In this document: in pieces, positions 1 to 6,507 of the stretch
Layout: each line of letters starts with the position of its first letter
How positions within the stretch are numbered: the stretch's first letter is position 1
From: Streptococcus oralis
GTDB lineage: Bacteria > Bacillota > Bacilli > Lactobacillales > Streptococcaceae
Assembly: GCF_001578935.1 (NCBI RefSeq)
Contig: NZ_KQ969524.1
Location: forward strand, 1-54,115
DNA length: 54,115 bases
Direction of reading: 5' to 3'
Notes under the pieces: model-generated
What the model was told of the DNA's origin: nothing
The model's input: only the letters and a program-made list of their open reading frames with translations
The model's database searches: none
Position numbers and translations under genes: made by a program

Positions 1-11
1 ATTTATAACTT

Positions 12-92
12 GGAAGGGTAGCGAAGAGGCTAAACGCGGCGGACTGTAAATCCGCTCCTTCGGGTTCGGGGGTTCGAATCCCTCCCCTTCCA
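12..92 (+). tRNA. tRNA-Tyr (GTA)
   Basis: Full cloverleaf with a long variable arm. The acceptor GGAAGGG pairs with CCCTTCC before discriminator A. The anticodon GTA is at 46-48 and the TTCGAATC T-loop is present. It is the first of five closely spaced tRNAs, probably the tail of a larger tRNA or rRNA cluster to the left. CCA is not encoded. Confidence 0.95.
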
Positions 93-103
93 TTACTTTA
101 GTT

Positions 104-174
104 ACGGGCATAGTTTAAAGGTAGAACTAAGGTCTCCAAAACCTTCAGTGTGGGTTCAATTCCTACTGCCCGTG
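104..174 (+). tRNA. tRNA-Trp (CCA)
   Basis: The acceptor ACGGGCA (104-110) pairs with TGCCCGT (167-173). The anticodon stem AAGGT/ACCTT flanks loop CTCCAAA, giving anticodon CCA at 136-138. It lies 11 bases after tRNA-Tyr in the same array. Confidence 0.95.
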
Positions 175-187
175 TTAATATGATTAT

Positions 188-261
188 GGCGGGTGTGGTG
201 AAGTGGTTAACACACCAGATTGTGGCTCTGGCATGCGTGGGTTCGATCCCCATCACTCGCC
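188..261 (+). tRNA. tRNA-His (GTG)
   Basis: The acceptor GCGGGTG pairs with CACTCGC, with one G-T pair. An extra G at 188 can act as the G-1 of tRNA-His opposite discriminator C261. The anticodon GTG is at 222-224. Confidence 0.94.
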
Positions 262-274
262 TATTTTATATTAT

Positions 275-346
275 TGGGGTATAGCCAAGCGGTAAGGCAA
301 GGGACTTTGACTCCCTCATGCGTTGGTTCGAATCCAGCTACCCCAG
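275..346 (+). tRNA. tRNA-Gln (TTG)
   Basis: The acceptor TGGGGTA (275-281) pairs with TACCCCA near the 3' end, discriminator G346. Loop CTTTGAC gives anticodon TTG at 307-309. Confidence 0.95.
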
Positions 347-355
347 TTACTATTT

Positions 356-439
356 GCCGGCGTGGCGGAATTGGCAGACGCGCTGGACTCAAAATCCAGT
401 GTCCGCAAGGACGTGCCGGTTCGACCCCGGCCGCCGGTA
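356..439 (+). tRNA. tRNA-Leu (CAA), integration target
   Basis: Class II tRNA with variable arm GTCCGCAAGGAC. Acceptor GCCGGCG pairs with CGCCGGT, discriminator A439. The anticodon stem CTGGA/TCCAG holds CAA at 390-392. Bases from 387 onward, plus the terminator, recur exactly at 9610-9693. The gene is therefore the chromosomal attachment site of the element that follows, and integration has kept it intact. Confidence 0.95.
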
Positions 440-470
440 TAGTAATAACGACAAGGTTTTCGAGCCTTGT
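387..470 (+). repeat. attL: left copy of an 84-bp direct repeat
   Basis: An exact match to 9610-9693. The outer limits are mismatches at 386/9609 and 471/9694. It covers the tRNA-Leu anticodon loop through the 3' end and the following terminator hairpin. Tyrosine integrases that target tRNA 3' ends leave such duplications. Confidence 0.93.
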
Positions 471-482
471 CTTTTTATTTTT
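451..482 (+). terminator. Terminator of the tRNA array
   Basis: Stem ACAAGG/CCTTGT followed by a T-rich tract. The hairpin is inside the duplicated att sequence, so a second copy exists at 9674-9700. Confidence 0.8.
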
Positions 483-577
483 TCTTCCAATTTTTTCTTT
501 CAGAGTTACTTAAAATTACTTAAAAGAATTTTTTTGCAAAATTTAGAAGAAATTATTTAACATATTTTGAATTAAAC

Positions 578-606
578 TTGATTCGTTTTGTGTAAAAATA
601 TACAAT
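578..606 (+). promoter_or_regulatory. Promoter for the left cargo genes
   Basis: TTGATT (578-583), 17-bp spacer, TACAAT (601-606), then an alternating AT stretch and the first small gene at 639. The promoter lies inside the element, so these genes do not depend on tRNA read-through. Confidence 0.55.
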
Positions 607-638
607 ATATATATATATACCATTCTAGGAGAGATTTC

Positions 639-785
639 ATGTTAAACAATCAAGAAAACTATTCAAAGCTCGAAGTCGAACAAGCAAAAAGAGATATTAA
701 ATCTCTAGTGAAAGAAAAGTCAGAACTTGTTAAACTTGATTTTAGTAATAAGGAAGATGTACTGGAATTTTTTGATAATGAATAA
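639..785 (+). CDS. Small hypothetical protein, 48 aa
   Basis: I do not recognise this protein. The start at ATG 639 is chosen because AGGAGA lies 7-12 bases upstream; the longer frame from 588 begins in AT-repeat sequence. It is very charged (KLEVEQAKRDIKSLVKEKSE) and probably helical, with an acidic end (FFDNE). It lies 52 bp before the nucleotidyltransferase gene in the same direction, probably co-transcribed from 578-606. Size and charge would suit a small antitoxin or DNA-binding partner, but nothing in the sequence proves this. Confidence 0.5.
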   Translation: MLNNQENYSKLEVEQAKRDIKSLVKEKSELVKLDFSNKEDVLEFFDNE

Positions 786-837
786 TTTTTATTTTTCGAT
801 GTTAGAAGTATTTTTTATCGGTAATTAAGAGGTTCTC

Positions 838-1143
838 GTGGTTTATACAATAGATGAAATTAAGGCTAAGATTAATCCTATTGCTAAACAGTATAACGTA
901 TCAAAAGTCTATTTGTTTGGCTCCTATGCAAGAGGAGAAGAGGATGAAAATAGTGATATAGATATTGCTTTAGAAATTGAAGATGAATCACAATATATGG
1001 ATGTTTATGGGATTCTTTCTAGAGTTTTTAATTGTGATGTAGATATTCTGTTAGTTAATGATTTACTTAACCCTAGAACCAATATAGGAACATTGGTAAA
1101 AAAGAATTTTTTACATGATAGAGTTCTTTTGTACCATAAATAG
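838..1143 (+). CDS. Nucleotidyltransferase-domain (MNT-like) protein
   Basis: 101 aa, GTG start (838) preceded by AAGAGG. It has the minimal nucleotidyltransferase signature: GSYARGE at about residues 28-34, then SDIDIAL at about 39-45, and a further acidic strand VDILLV that supplies the third metal ligand. MNT proteins of this size usually act as antitoxins paired with a HEPN toxin and can AMPylate or oligo-adenylate it. Neither neighbour looks like a HEPN protein (about 130 aa, RxxxxH), so this is either an orphan MNT or part of a different pair. It is cargo between attL and the integrase. Confidence 0.75.
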   Translation: MVYTIDEIKAKINPIAKQYNVSKVYLFGSYARGEEDENSDIDIALEIEDESQYMDVYGILSRVFNCDVDILLVNDLLNPRTNIGTLVKKNFLHDRVLLYHK

Positions 1144-1246
1144 ATTTTTTAAATTGTTATTTATTTAATGAACAACTAAAATTATTTTAAATATTTGATT
1201 GAATTCACTCAAAAGGCAATTATAGAAAGTGAAAGGAGAAGGAACC

Positions 1247-1498
1247 ATGATTAAAGAGTTTGGTGTTACAAATTTAGAAATATCCAAAGATGATATTTGT
1301 AAAAATCCTAACATTCCTATTCTGCGGATGTATGATGATGAAGAATTGATTGGAACGTTTAGTATTCTTACAGGTGAAGTTATAGAAAATTTGGATTTAG
1401 CAGACTATGATATACGATTTGCACAAAGACAAATTGAATTAAATCGTGATAACTACCTTGAAACGTGGAAGGACTACGTGGGGATATTACATGCCTAA
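1247..1498 (+). CDS. Small hypothetical protein, 83 aa
   Basis: The start at ATG 1247 is preceded by the strong site AAAGGAGAAGG; an in-frame upstream ATG at 1229 lacks one. The middle (RMYDDEELIGTFSILTGEV) looks like small beta strands. The C-terminal part (QRQIELNRDNYLETW) is helical and loosely resembles the tail of DUF4160-type proteins, a weak impression only. It lies 103 bp after the nucleotidyltransferase gene and ends at the shared bidirectional terminator facing the integrase gene. Function unknown. Confidence 0.55.
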   Translation: MIKEFGVTNLEISKDDICKNPNIPILRMYDDEELIGTFSILTGEVIENLDLADYDIRFAQRQIELNRDNYLETWKDYVGILHA

Positions 1499-1541
1499 GT
1501 ATCCTTTTTTGTAGAACTGAGTTTTTAATATTTTTAATAAG

Positions 1542-1576
1542 AAAAAGAACAGCACTTGTTTTGGCTGTTCTTTTTA
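1542..1576. terminator. Bidirectional terminator between cargo and integrase
   Basis: Perfect 9-bp stem AAGAACAGC (1545-1553) / GCTGTTCTT (1564-1572), with A-rich sequence on one side and T-rich on the other. It serves the converging + strand cargo gene and the minus-strand integrase operon; the integrase stop lies inside it. Confidence 0.8.
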
Positions 1577-2707
1577 TAATAGATTATCTAGTTTATCTGC
1601 TAAATCTTTTTGTTTACTTGGGTATAAGTGAGAGTAAGTATCAATTGTTGTAGTTATAGAAGCGTGTCCTAGTCTTTCTTTTACAATTAAGTAGTCTTCG
1701 CCTTGGTTTATTAAAAGAGAAGCGTGGGAATGTCTAAAATCATGAATCCTTATTTTCTTTAAAGAACTATCTCTAGCTAAAATCTTTTTATATTGTTTCT
1801 CAATAGAATTTTTTGTTAGAGTGATTGGACTATCCTGAAAGACTTGAAGTTTTTCTGTATCAGTCGAAAATTCTCTTAGTCTTTCTGTCTGTTCTTTTTT
1901 CCATTCTTCTAGTGTTTCTATAAGTTTTTTATTTATGATGATTCTTCTAGTACCGGATTTTGTCTTTGTAGAACTAATGTGTTCTTCACCTTTATTCACG
2001 TACATTGACTTACTAACATGTATTGTACTTGTCGAAAATTCTATATCTTTCCAAGTAAGAGCGAGTGCTTCTCCAAGTCGTAAGCCAGTAAAGAAAAGTA
2101 CTGTAAATAGTAATTCAAGATTGTATTCATCATCCTTGAATAGAGAAAGAAAATGTTTAAATTCTTTAACTGTCCAAAATTGCATTTTTCTTTTTTCTAT
2201 CGGTAATTTTTTTAATAAACCTACTGGATGTTCCTTGTAATATCCTTTTCTTAATCCAACATCTAGTATTTTCTTTAATAGAACTATGATTTTATTAATA
2301 GTATTTGGACTCAATTTTTTCTCAGAATTTCTAGTATTCTTTTCTCGTAAATGTTCCCTAAATTGATAGATATCTTCATAAGTTAGTTTATCTATATTAT
2401 CGACTTTTGAAAAATAGTCTTTGATATGTTTATTATAATTGTTTTCTTGAGTATCAATATAGCTCTTTTTTCTATTGTTTATTTCATCCTCTTCTTTTAA
2501 CAATTGATAAAGCATATCTATTGTTATTTTGGTGCTAAAGCTTTTCTCTTTTAGTTCAACACTTCTCAAGTATCGCTCGGCTTCCAAAGCCTCTTTTTTT
2601 GTTTTGAATCCTTTTCTAACAATTCGTCGTTGTAGTAGTGTTATAGGGTTCGTTCCACTAGAAACATCAGCAATCCATGTACCATTTTTGCTTTTACGAA
2701 CGGCCAT
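1574..2707 (-). CDS. int: Tyrosine recombinase (integrase) of the element
   Basis: 377 aa, full length for a Tn916/ICE-type integrase. An N-terminal arm-binding domain (about 1-50) is followed by a SAM-like core-binding domain (about 60-165). The catalytic domain shows R210 (TGLRLGEAL), H322-x-x-R325 (HDFRHSHAS), H348 (LGHAS) and nucleophile Y358 (DTYSHLYP). It should catalyse recombination between the tRNA-Leu 3' end and the element's att site, leaving the 84-bp duplication. It is the last gene of a leftward operon, 3 bp after the xis candidate, and points toward attL. Confidence 0.95.
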   Translation of the reverse strand: MAVRKSKNGTWIADVSSGTNPITLLQRRIVRKGFKTKKEALEAERYLRSVELKEKSFSTKITIDMLYQLLKEEDEINNRKKSYIDTQENNYNKHIKDYFSKVDNIDKLTYEDIYQFREHLREKNTRNSEKKLSPNTINKIIVLLKKILDVGLRKGYYKEHPVGLLKKLPIEKRKMQFWTVKEFKHFLSLFKDDEYNLELLFTVLFFTGLRLGEALALTWKDIEFSTSTIHVSKSMYVNKGEEHISSTKTKSGTRRIIINKKLIETLEEWKKEQTERLREFSTDTEKLQVFQDSPITLTKNSIEKQYKKILARDSSLKKIRIHDFRHSHASLLINQGEDYLIVKERLGHASITTTIDTYSHLYPSKQKDLADKLDNLL

Positions 2708-2710
2708 TTA

Positions 2711-2905
2711 CTATGCTTCTTTCTGTAATTCTATTCCTAGTAATTCTTCAGCTATGGTTGCGGGAATTGTTCCTATTCGTTTATTGTTATAGATAGCAAA
2801 GCCACGATTGACTAATAGCACTTTCCCAGTATGTATAATTTTTCTAGCAGTACCAGGACTAAATCCAAGTTCAATTAAATCATCTTTTGTTACTGTTTTA
2901 ATCAT
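2711..2905 (-). CDS. DUF3173 family protein, probable excisionase
   Basis: 64 aa, from ATG 2905 with GGAGAACC upstream. The sequence KDDLIELGFSPGTARKIIHTGK reads as a winged or helix-turn-helix DNA-binding segment, followed by basic NNKRIGTIPA. DUF3173 proteins are typically found directly upstream of integrase genes in streptococcal integrative elements. By position and size they are thought to be recombination directionality factors. The 3-bp spacing to int implies translational coupling. Excisionase activity is inferred from family and context. Confidence 0.7.
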   Translation of the reverse strand: MIKTVTKDDLIELGFSPGTARKIIHTGKVLLVNRGFAIYNNKRIGTIPATIAEELLGIELQKEA

Positions 2906-2956
2906 TGGTTCTCCTTGTAAACTAAGGGGAGCGACTAACTCCCCTTGATTCAGTAG

Positions 2957-3343
2957 TTATTTTTGTTTCTTGTCTACTAAGTGAATAGCATCAGCCTTAT
3001 AATACATCGTTTTACTAATCATTGAAGCTCGAAGGTTTTCAAATGTAACTGGGACTTCGTCCATTGCTTGAATATAATCATTATCAACTAATGGTTCAGG
3101 GTTGTCAACAGATACTTGTGTTGATTTCTTTTTAAATGGTCCATCTTTGATAGTGATATTATATTTCCAACCAATGATATTTTGAGTGTTAAATCGTCTT
3201 TCACTTCCATCACTATTTTTGATAATCTCGCCATTTTCATCGGCTCTGATTTCAGTTTCAAATTTTGGAAGCACCTCATCCAATTCAAATTTAGTTCCAA
3301 TGTTATTAAAATCCCAGTCATTTTGTGAAAGCATTTTTGCCAT
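2957..3343 (-). CDS. Element-encoded hypothetical protein, possible ssDNA-binding or replication accessory
   Basis: 128 aa. I do not recognise a named family with certainty. It is soluble and strand-rich (FETEIRADENGEI, GWKYNITIKDGPFKKK, VPVTFENLRASMI) with no membrane segment. It starts 2 bp after the stop of the Rep_trans/MobT gene, so the two are tightly coupled. In filamentous phage-like and rolling-circle elements the gene next to a Rep_trans initiator often encodes a small ssDNA-binding protein (RstB beside RstA in CTXphi). The beta-rich profile suits that role, but this is context-based inference only. Confidence 0.6.
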   Translation of the reverse strand: MAKMLSQNDWDFNNIGTKFELDEVLPKFETEIRADENGEIIKNSDGSERRFNTQNIIGWKYNITIKDGPFKKKSTQVSVDNPEPLVDNDYIQAMDEVPVTFENLRASMISKTMYYKADAIHLVDKKQK

Positions 3344-3345
3344 AG

Positions 3346-4386
3346 TTAATTTCTCCTTTTTATATTCTCTTTAATTTTTGGTATTAAGTCTTCTCTTTTG
3401 AAGGATATTGCTCTTTCTATGAGTTGACTTGCTAACTCCGGAGGAAACTCCAAAGTTTCTAACTTTTCAAAGTTCTCTTTCTCTAGTTCAAATAGTAGTC
3501 CATTTTCATAGAGAATCTTATATGCTCTTAGAATGGCTCCAGAACCTTTAAAGACAAACCATTCTAACTTTTTTTCTAATTCTGTTTTTGTTTTTGATAC
3601 AGTAATAGTCACCGGCTTTGATGAACCTAAAAATTTTTCCCAAGACCTTAGTGGTTTTGTAAAGAGACTATCAGTATAGAACTTCACTTTATCCTTTAAA
3701 TATCCTTTTGTGAAGTTTAGAATATCTATTTCTGATTTTAGCCATTCTTGAATGAAGTAGTGGGCTTTCTCTTTACGTAGTTCTAACTCCGTTCTTATCC
3801 AATTTTTGATAAATCTCTTGCTAACACCGAGCTTTGAAGCTCGTTCTAAGCGTTTATCATAAATTCTAAGCCGTTCATCATCAGAAGCCCTTCTTAAATA
3901 TAAGGTCTGCCCTGTTTTCTCATCTCCGTATGTAGTGTAGAAGTTGCTCTTACCATATAGGAATCGATTTTTCTTACAAAGTTTAGCAAGCTGATTTGGA
4001 GTGAAGTAAGGGACTTCATTAAAATCGTCTATTGCGATATCAATTCTTCTGACTGAAAATGACTTATAATTGGAATATAGATTATCCAAGAAGTGTCGTT
4101 CAGAAAGTCCTTTTGGGGTTAAAACCATATTTCGATAGAATTCTAAAGCTTGTCCTGACATGACAAGCATGAAAGAATTTTCTTCATCACCATAGTAGAT
4201 ACGGATATTACCATAGTTTATCTGAGAGTCATATTCATAGTATTTAAGACTGCCTTTATCTATTATAAATAGCTCTGTATCAAGAAATAAGATATCTTCA
4301 ACTATTTCTTCTAGTGAAAAGTCGAATGTATTGAACTGGATTTGAATCCAGTCAAAAACAGAACGTAAATTCTCGTTTTTTGCCAT
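3346..4386 (-). CDS. Rep_trans-type rolling-circle initiator / MobT-like relaxase
   Basis: 346 aa. The features recall the replication initiation factor family (PF02486), which includes MobT relaxases of Tn916/ICEBs1-type elements, RstA of CTXphi and pT181-type Rep proteins. Seen here: RRIDIAIDDFN (about 113-123, conserved acidic residues), YLRRASDDERLRIYDKRLER (about 163-182) and IRTELELRKE (about 197-206). Such proteins nick one strand at a hairpin origin and attach covalently through tyrosine. The intergenic region just upstream (4387-4592) holds two strong hairpins, candidate nick and binding sites. Whether it serves transfer, replication or both cannot be decided from sequence. The gene starts with ATG at 4386. 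Confidence 0.8.
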   Translation of the reverse strand: MAKNENLRSVFDWIQIQFNTFDFSLEEIVEDILFLDTELFIIDKGSLKYYEYDSQINYGNIRIYYGDEENSFMLVMSGQALEFYRNMVLTPKGLSERHFLDNLYSNYKSFSVRRIDIAIDDFNEVPYFTPNQLAKLCKKNRFLYGKSNFYTTYGDEKTGQTLYLRRASDDERLRIYDKRLERASKLGVSKRFIKNWIRTELELRKEKAHYFIQEWLKSEIDILNFTKGYLKDKVKFYTDSLFTKPLRSWEKFLGSSKPVTITVSKTKTELEKKLEWFVFKGSGAILRAYKILYENGLLFELEKENFEKLETLEFPPELASQLIERAISFKREDLIPKIKENIKRRN

Positions 4387-4481
4387 AAATTTGAATCAAG
4401 TTTTTGCCTAATTTCACTACCTTGAAAATCGTGGAACCCCTTGATAATACTGCATTCTATCGGTTATGCACCTGACTTGCA

Positions 4482-4506
4482 GAGGGTGGTGTTACTACAC
4501 ACCCTC
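4482..4506. other. Candidate origin hairpin 1 (oriT/dso)
   Basis: GAGGGTG-G-TGT (4482-4492) pairs with ACACACCCTC (4497-4506): ten base pairs with one bulged G and the four-base loop TACT. The site is 96 bp upstream of the Rep_trans/MobT gene. Its strong stem and tiny loop are typical of rolling-circle nick sites. No T-run follows on either strand, so it is not a terminator. The nick position is unknown. Confidence 0.5.
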
Positions 4507-4549
4507 ACCAACCTAGAAAAAGCTCTTTGTTGTTCGTCTGCGCTTACGA

Positions 4550-4591
4550 TTTGTTACGGTCTGCGGTAACATACTCGCTGACCGTAACAAA
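4550..4591. other. Candidate origin hairpin 2 / initiator binding palindrome
   Basis: Perfect 12-bp inverted repeat TTTGTTACGGTC (4550-4561) / GACCGTAACAAA (4580-4591) around an 18-base spacer containing a further GCGGTAAC. It sits between two leftward genes, directly after the HTH/coiled-coil gene, without a terminator T-run. Together with 4482-4506 it makes a 110-bp structured region consistent with a replication or transfer origin. Confidence 0.5.
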
Positions 4592-4592
4592 C

Positions 4593-5054
4593 CTACTTGC
4601 CGAACTTCCTACGAGCTTTTTCCCAAGCACCAAATGGAAGTAATTCAAGTGTTGAGAGAATTTCTTCTTGCTCTTTTTCCAATCGTTGAAATTTTATTTG
4701 CAGTTTTTTATTACTAGAATACAAATTCTTAAAATTATCATTCAAGGTAATAAAATCTTCTTTAAGGGTTTCGAGTTGCTGAGTAAGGGTGTATTCCTTA
4801 TGTTTATGAATATCTCCATAAGTTGCCCTTATAGCATCTTTTAATGGCATCTCGTTTTTCAAATAAGCAATTGTTCTGAAATCCTCAACATCATTATCAG
4901 TGAAATTATACAAACTCACAAACTGCCTACTATTCCTTGCTTGAACTTTTTTAAACTCATGACCACTAATTTCCTTTATCAAGGTTATCCATTTTTTAGC
5001 AGTACTGACAGAGTTTAAACCGTCAACCAAGGAAACAAGTTTATTTATATCCAT
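4593..5054 (-). CDS. HTH plus coiled-coil protein, first gene of the rep operon
   Basis: 153 aa, ATG 5054 after CGGGGG. The N-terminal half (about 1-85) looks like a DNA-binding region with MerR-like helices (FVSLYNFTDNDVEDFRTIAYL, then DAIRATYGD). Residues about 90-140 form a heptad-rich coiled coil (LETLKEDFITLNDNFKNLY, LQIKFQRLEKEQEEIL). This layout recalls accessory replication or mobilization proteins of plasmids and integrative elements that bind next to the origin and oligomerise. The two hairpins lie immediately downstream. I do not assign a family; the role is inferred from layout. Confidence 0.6.
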   Translation of the reverse strand: MDINKLVSLVDGLNSVSTAKKWITLIKEISGHEFKKVQARNSRQFVSLYNFTDNDVEDFRTIAYLKNEMPLKDAIRATYGDIHKHKEYTLTQQLETLKEDFITLNDNFKNLYSSNKKLQIKFQRLEKEQEEILSTLELLPFGAWEKARRKFGK

Positions 5055-5080
5055 ATTCCCCCGTTCTAACGAAAGTGTGG

Positions 5081-5144
5081 TATAATGGTATTATAGAAAT
5101 TTTATTTAGTCTTTGATTTTGTCGTGATTATCAAAGACTTTTTA
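5081..5144 (+). ncRNA. Candidate antisense RNA against the rep-operon leader
   Basis: On the + strand an extended -10, TGGTATAAT (5078-5086), points away from the XRE gene's own promoter and toward a perfect 10-bp hairpin AGTCTTTGAT (5108-5117) / ATCAAAGACT (5130-5139) followed by TTTT. A transcript starting near 5093 would be about 50 nt and fully complementary to the leader of the leftward operon. No convincing -35 was seen. This is a prediction from sequence only. Confidence 0.4.
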
Positions 5145-5154
5145 ATACAATCAT
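5131..5154 (-). CDS. Candidate 7-codon leader peptide (MIVLKSL)
   Basis: On the minus strand GGAGG (5164-5168) is followed nine bases later by ATG (5152-5154) and a frame MIVLKSL-stop ending at 5131. The last codons and stop form one arm of the 10-bp hairpin, so ribosome occupancy would alter leader folding ahead of the gene starting at 5054. The shape is that of an attenuation leader; translation is not demonstrated. Confidence 0.4.
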   Translation of the reverse strand: MIVLKSL

Positions 5155-5191
5155 AGGCGGTTACCTCCGTTTAAATTTTTATTTTTTAGAA

Positions 5192-5270
5192 ATGTCGATT
5201 TATCCGACATAATTATAATACACCCGATTTTAGAGATTGTCAAGAAAAATGTCGCTATTTTCGACATTTT
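5192..5270. promoter_or_regulatory. Rep-operon promoter between two identical operators
   Basis: On the minus strand TTGACA (5238-5243), 17-bp spacer and TATTAT (5215-5220) form a strong promoter. Two copies of ATGTCG-N7-CGACAT flank it: 5249-5267 just upstream of the -35 and 5192-5210 just downstream of the -10. The upstream copy extends to 9-bp arms (5246-5254 / 5262-5270) and ends 19 bp before the XRE gene's ATG, so it can also control the repressor's own transcription. Binding by the XRE protein is inferred. Confidence 0.75.
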
Positions 5271-5289
5271 AAATTAATTAGGAGAAAAT

Positions 5290-5736
5290 ATGAGCATTTT
5301 TGGAGATAATATAAAGAGATTAAGAAAGAATAAAGGGCTAAAACAACAAGAATTAGCAGAGATATTAGGAATAAAGAGAAATACGTATAGCGATTGGGAG
5401 AATGGAAAGACAGAGCCAAAACTAGGAAATGTTGTAAAACTTGCTCAAGTTTTTGGGACAACTACTGATGAATTATTAGGTCAAACAGTATATTCTAAAG
5501 CTATATTAGTTAGATTTTTGGATGACTATGATGTGAGTGATATTAAAAATTGGGACAAGGAAGGAAGAGATAGTTTCAAATTTGCGATTCTATTTGAAGT
5601 AATATCTAAAAATGATATGGTTGGTTTATTCAAGTTGAGAGATGACTTGGTAACTAAAAATCATTTGGATGAAGAAGAACAAGAAATAATGAACACACTT
5701 TTCAAAGAGGTCTTTGACTATTTTAATACTGATTAA
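5290..5736 (+). CDS. XRE-family repressor of the element
   Basis: 148 aa, ATG preceded by TTAGGAGAAAAT. Residues 5-60 are a classic HTH_3 domain: IKRLRKNKGLKQQELAEILG then RNTYSDWENGKTEP and LAQVFGTTTDELLG. The C-terminal half (about 65-148) is helical and acidic without an autoprotease motif, so it is not a full CI/LexA-type RecA-sensitive repressor. It is divergent from the replication operon, with the two palindromic operators between them. The expected role is lysogeny-like silencing of rep, xis and int. The inducing signal is not visible. Confidence 0.88.
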   Translation: MSIFGDNIKRLRKNKGLKQQELAEILGIKRNTYSDWENGKTEPKLGNVVKLAQVFGTTTDELLGQTVYSKAILVRFLDDYDVSDIKNWDKEGRDSFKFAILFEVISKNDMVGLFKLRDDLVTKNHLDEEEQEIMNTLFKEVFDYFNTD

Positions 5737-5761
5737 AAGTTTGATAAATAAAATAAATTTC

Positions 5762-5795
5762 TTAACCTAGATAGAAGGTTAGGAATTTTCTATTA
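5762..5795 (+). terminator. Terminator after the XRE repressor
   Basis: AACCT (5764-5768) and AGGTT (5777-5781) form the core of a short stem that precedes a TTTTC-rich stretch. It is modest, but it separates the repressor from the T7SS cassette, whose own -10 TATAAT is at 5844-5849. Confidence 0.45.
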
Positions 5796-5868
5796 TTCAT
5801 GATTTTAATTATGTTTTAACAAAATTAAGAACAATGTAGAATTTATAATAGTAGAAGAGAGTGATAAC

Positions 5869-6147
5869 ATGGCGTCAGAAAAAATTAAATCTAATACAAT
5901 AGAAGCTCAATCAGCCATTAGTGAGTTAACTGGTATCGATGTATCTGAGAAAGTTAATCAGCAAGTAGAATTTTCGTATACTTCTGAAATCGCTGGGATG
6001 GAAGTGGGACGTCAGGCCTGCAATCAAATGCTTCAGGCAGTCAGTGATTTCAGCTCGGCTGTTTTGACCCAAGCAAATAAGTTTCCAGAAATTGCTCATA
6101 GGATTGAAAAACGTGATATAGAGCAAGCTAAGAGATGGAGTCACTAA
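5869..6147 (+). CDS. TIGR04197/DUF3130 family T7SS protein (Lap1-like)
   Basis: 92 aa, all-helical, no signal peptide. The middle has FSYTSEIAGMEVGRQACNQMLQ, and the C-terminal half is a second helix ending in a charged tail. It matches what I know of the small WXG100-like 'type VII secretion effector' family TIGR04197, called LXG-associated alpha-helical protein 1 (Lap1) in S. intermedius Tel systems. There Lap1 and Lap2 bind the LXG domain of the following toxin and are needed for its export. The gene starts a tightly packed + strand operon with a promoter at 5844-5849. Family assignment is from sequence feel and gene order. Confidence 0.82.
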   Translation: MASEKIKSNTIEAQSAISELTGIDVSEKVNQQVEFSYTSEIAGMEVGRQACNQMLQAVSDFSSAVLTQANKFPEIAHRIEKRDIEQAKRWSH

Positions 6148-6150
6148 GGA

Positions 6151-6507
6151 ATGGCAGATAGAAATGAAGAAAAGCGCTACAAACTTTGGCGAGAAATTGT
6201 CAAGATAGAAGATAAGGGAGACAGACTCCGAGCAACTAAAAAGCAGTATGAACAGCAGTTGACTAACTTTTACTCGGATATTCAAAGCATTCACCATCGT
6301 ATGGCAACTCTATTGTCTCTCTCACCCAGTTCTCGTCAAGTGATAGAGCAAATCGAAAGTGATAATAGAACCATTCAACGACAGACCAACTCTTATGTAG
6401 AAGAGGAGCTGGATGAATTGGAAAAACAAACGAAGAAGGCTCGTCGGTCTTTCGATGAAGCCAGAGAAGAACTGATAGCGGAAAGGAATCGGCTACCATG
6501 GGAGTAA
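6151..6507 (+). CDS. DUF3958 family protein (Lap2-like LXG partner)
   Basis: 118 aa, almost wholly helical and highly charged, with a long central and C-terminal coiled coil (ELDELEKQTKKARRSFDEA). It begins 3 bp after the Lap1-like stop and overlaps the toxin start by 10 bp (6498-6507), so all three genes are translationally coupled. DUF3958 proteins act as the second helical targeting partner (Lap2) of LXG toxins in streptococci. It probably binds the LXG domain of the next protein to form the secretion-competent complex; that function is inferred from family and position. Confidence 0.82.
   Translation: MADRNEEKRYKLWREIVKIEDKGDRLRATKKQYEQQLTNFYSDIQSIHHRMATLLSLSPSSRQVIEQIESDNRTIQRQTNSYVEEELDELEKQTKKARRSFDEAREELIAERNRLPWE

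Noticed and set aside
220..560. Open frames across the tRNA-His, -Gln and -Leu genes
   Set aside because: They overlap well-folded tRNA genes and lack ribosome sites; no protein family is recognisable.
606..620. AT dinucleotide run as a possible phase-variable repeat
   Set aside because: Only about seven units, and it lies between a good promoter and the gene; nothing shows variation.
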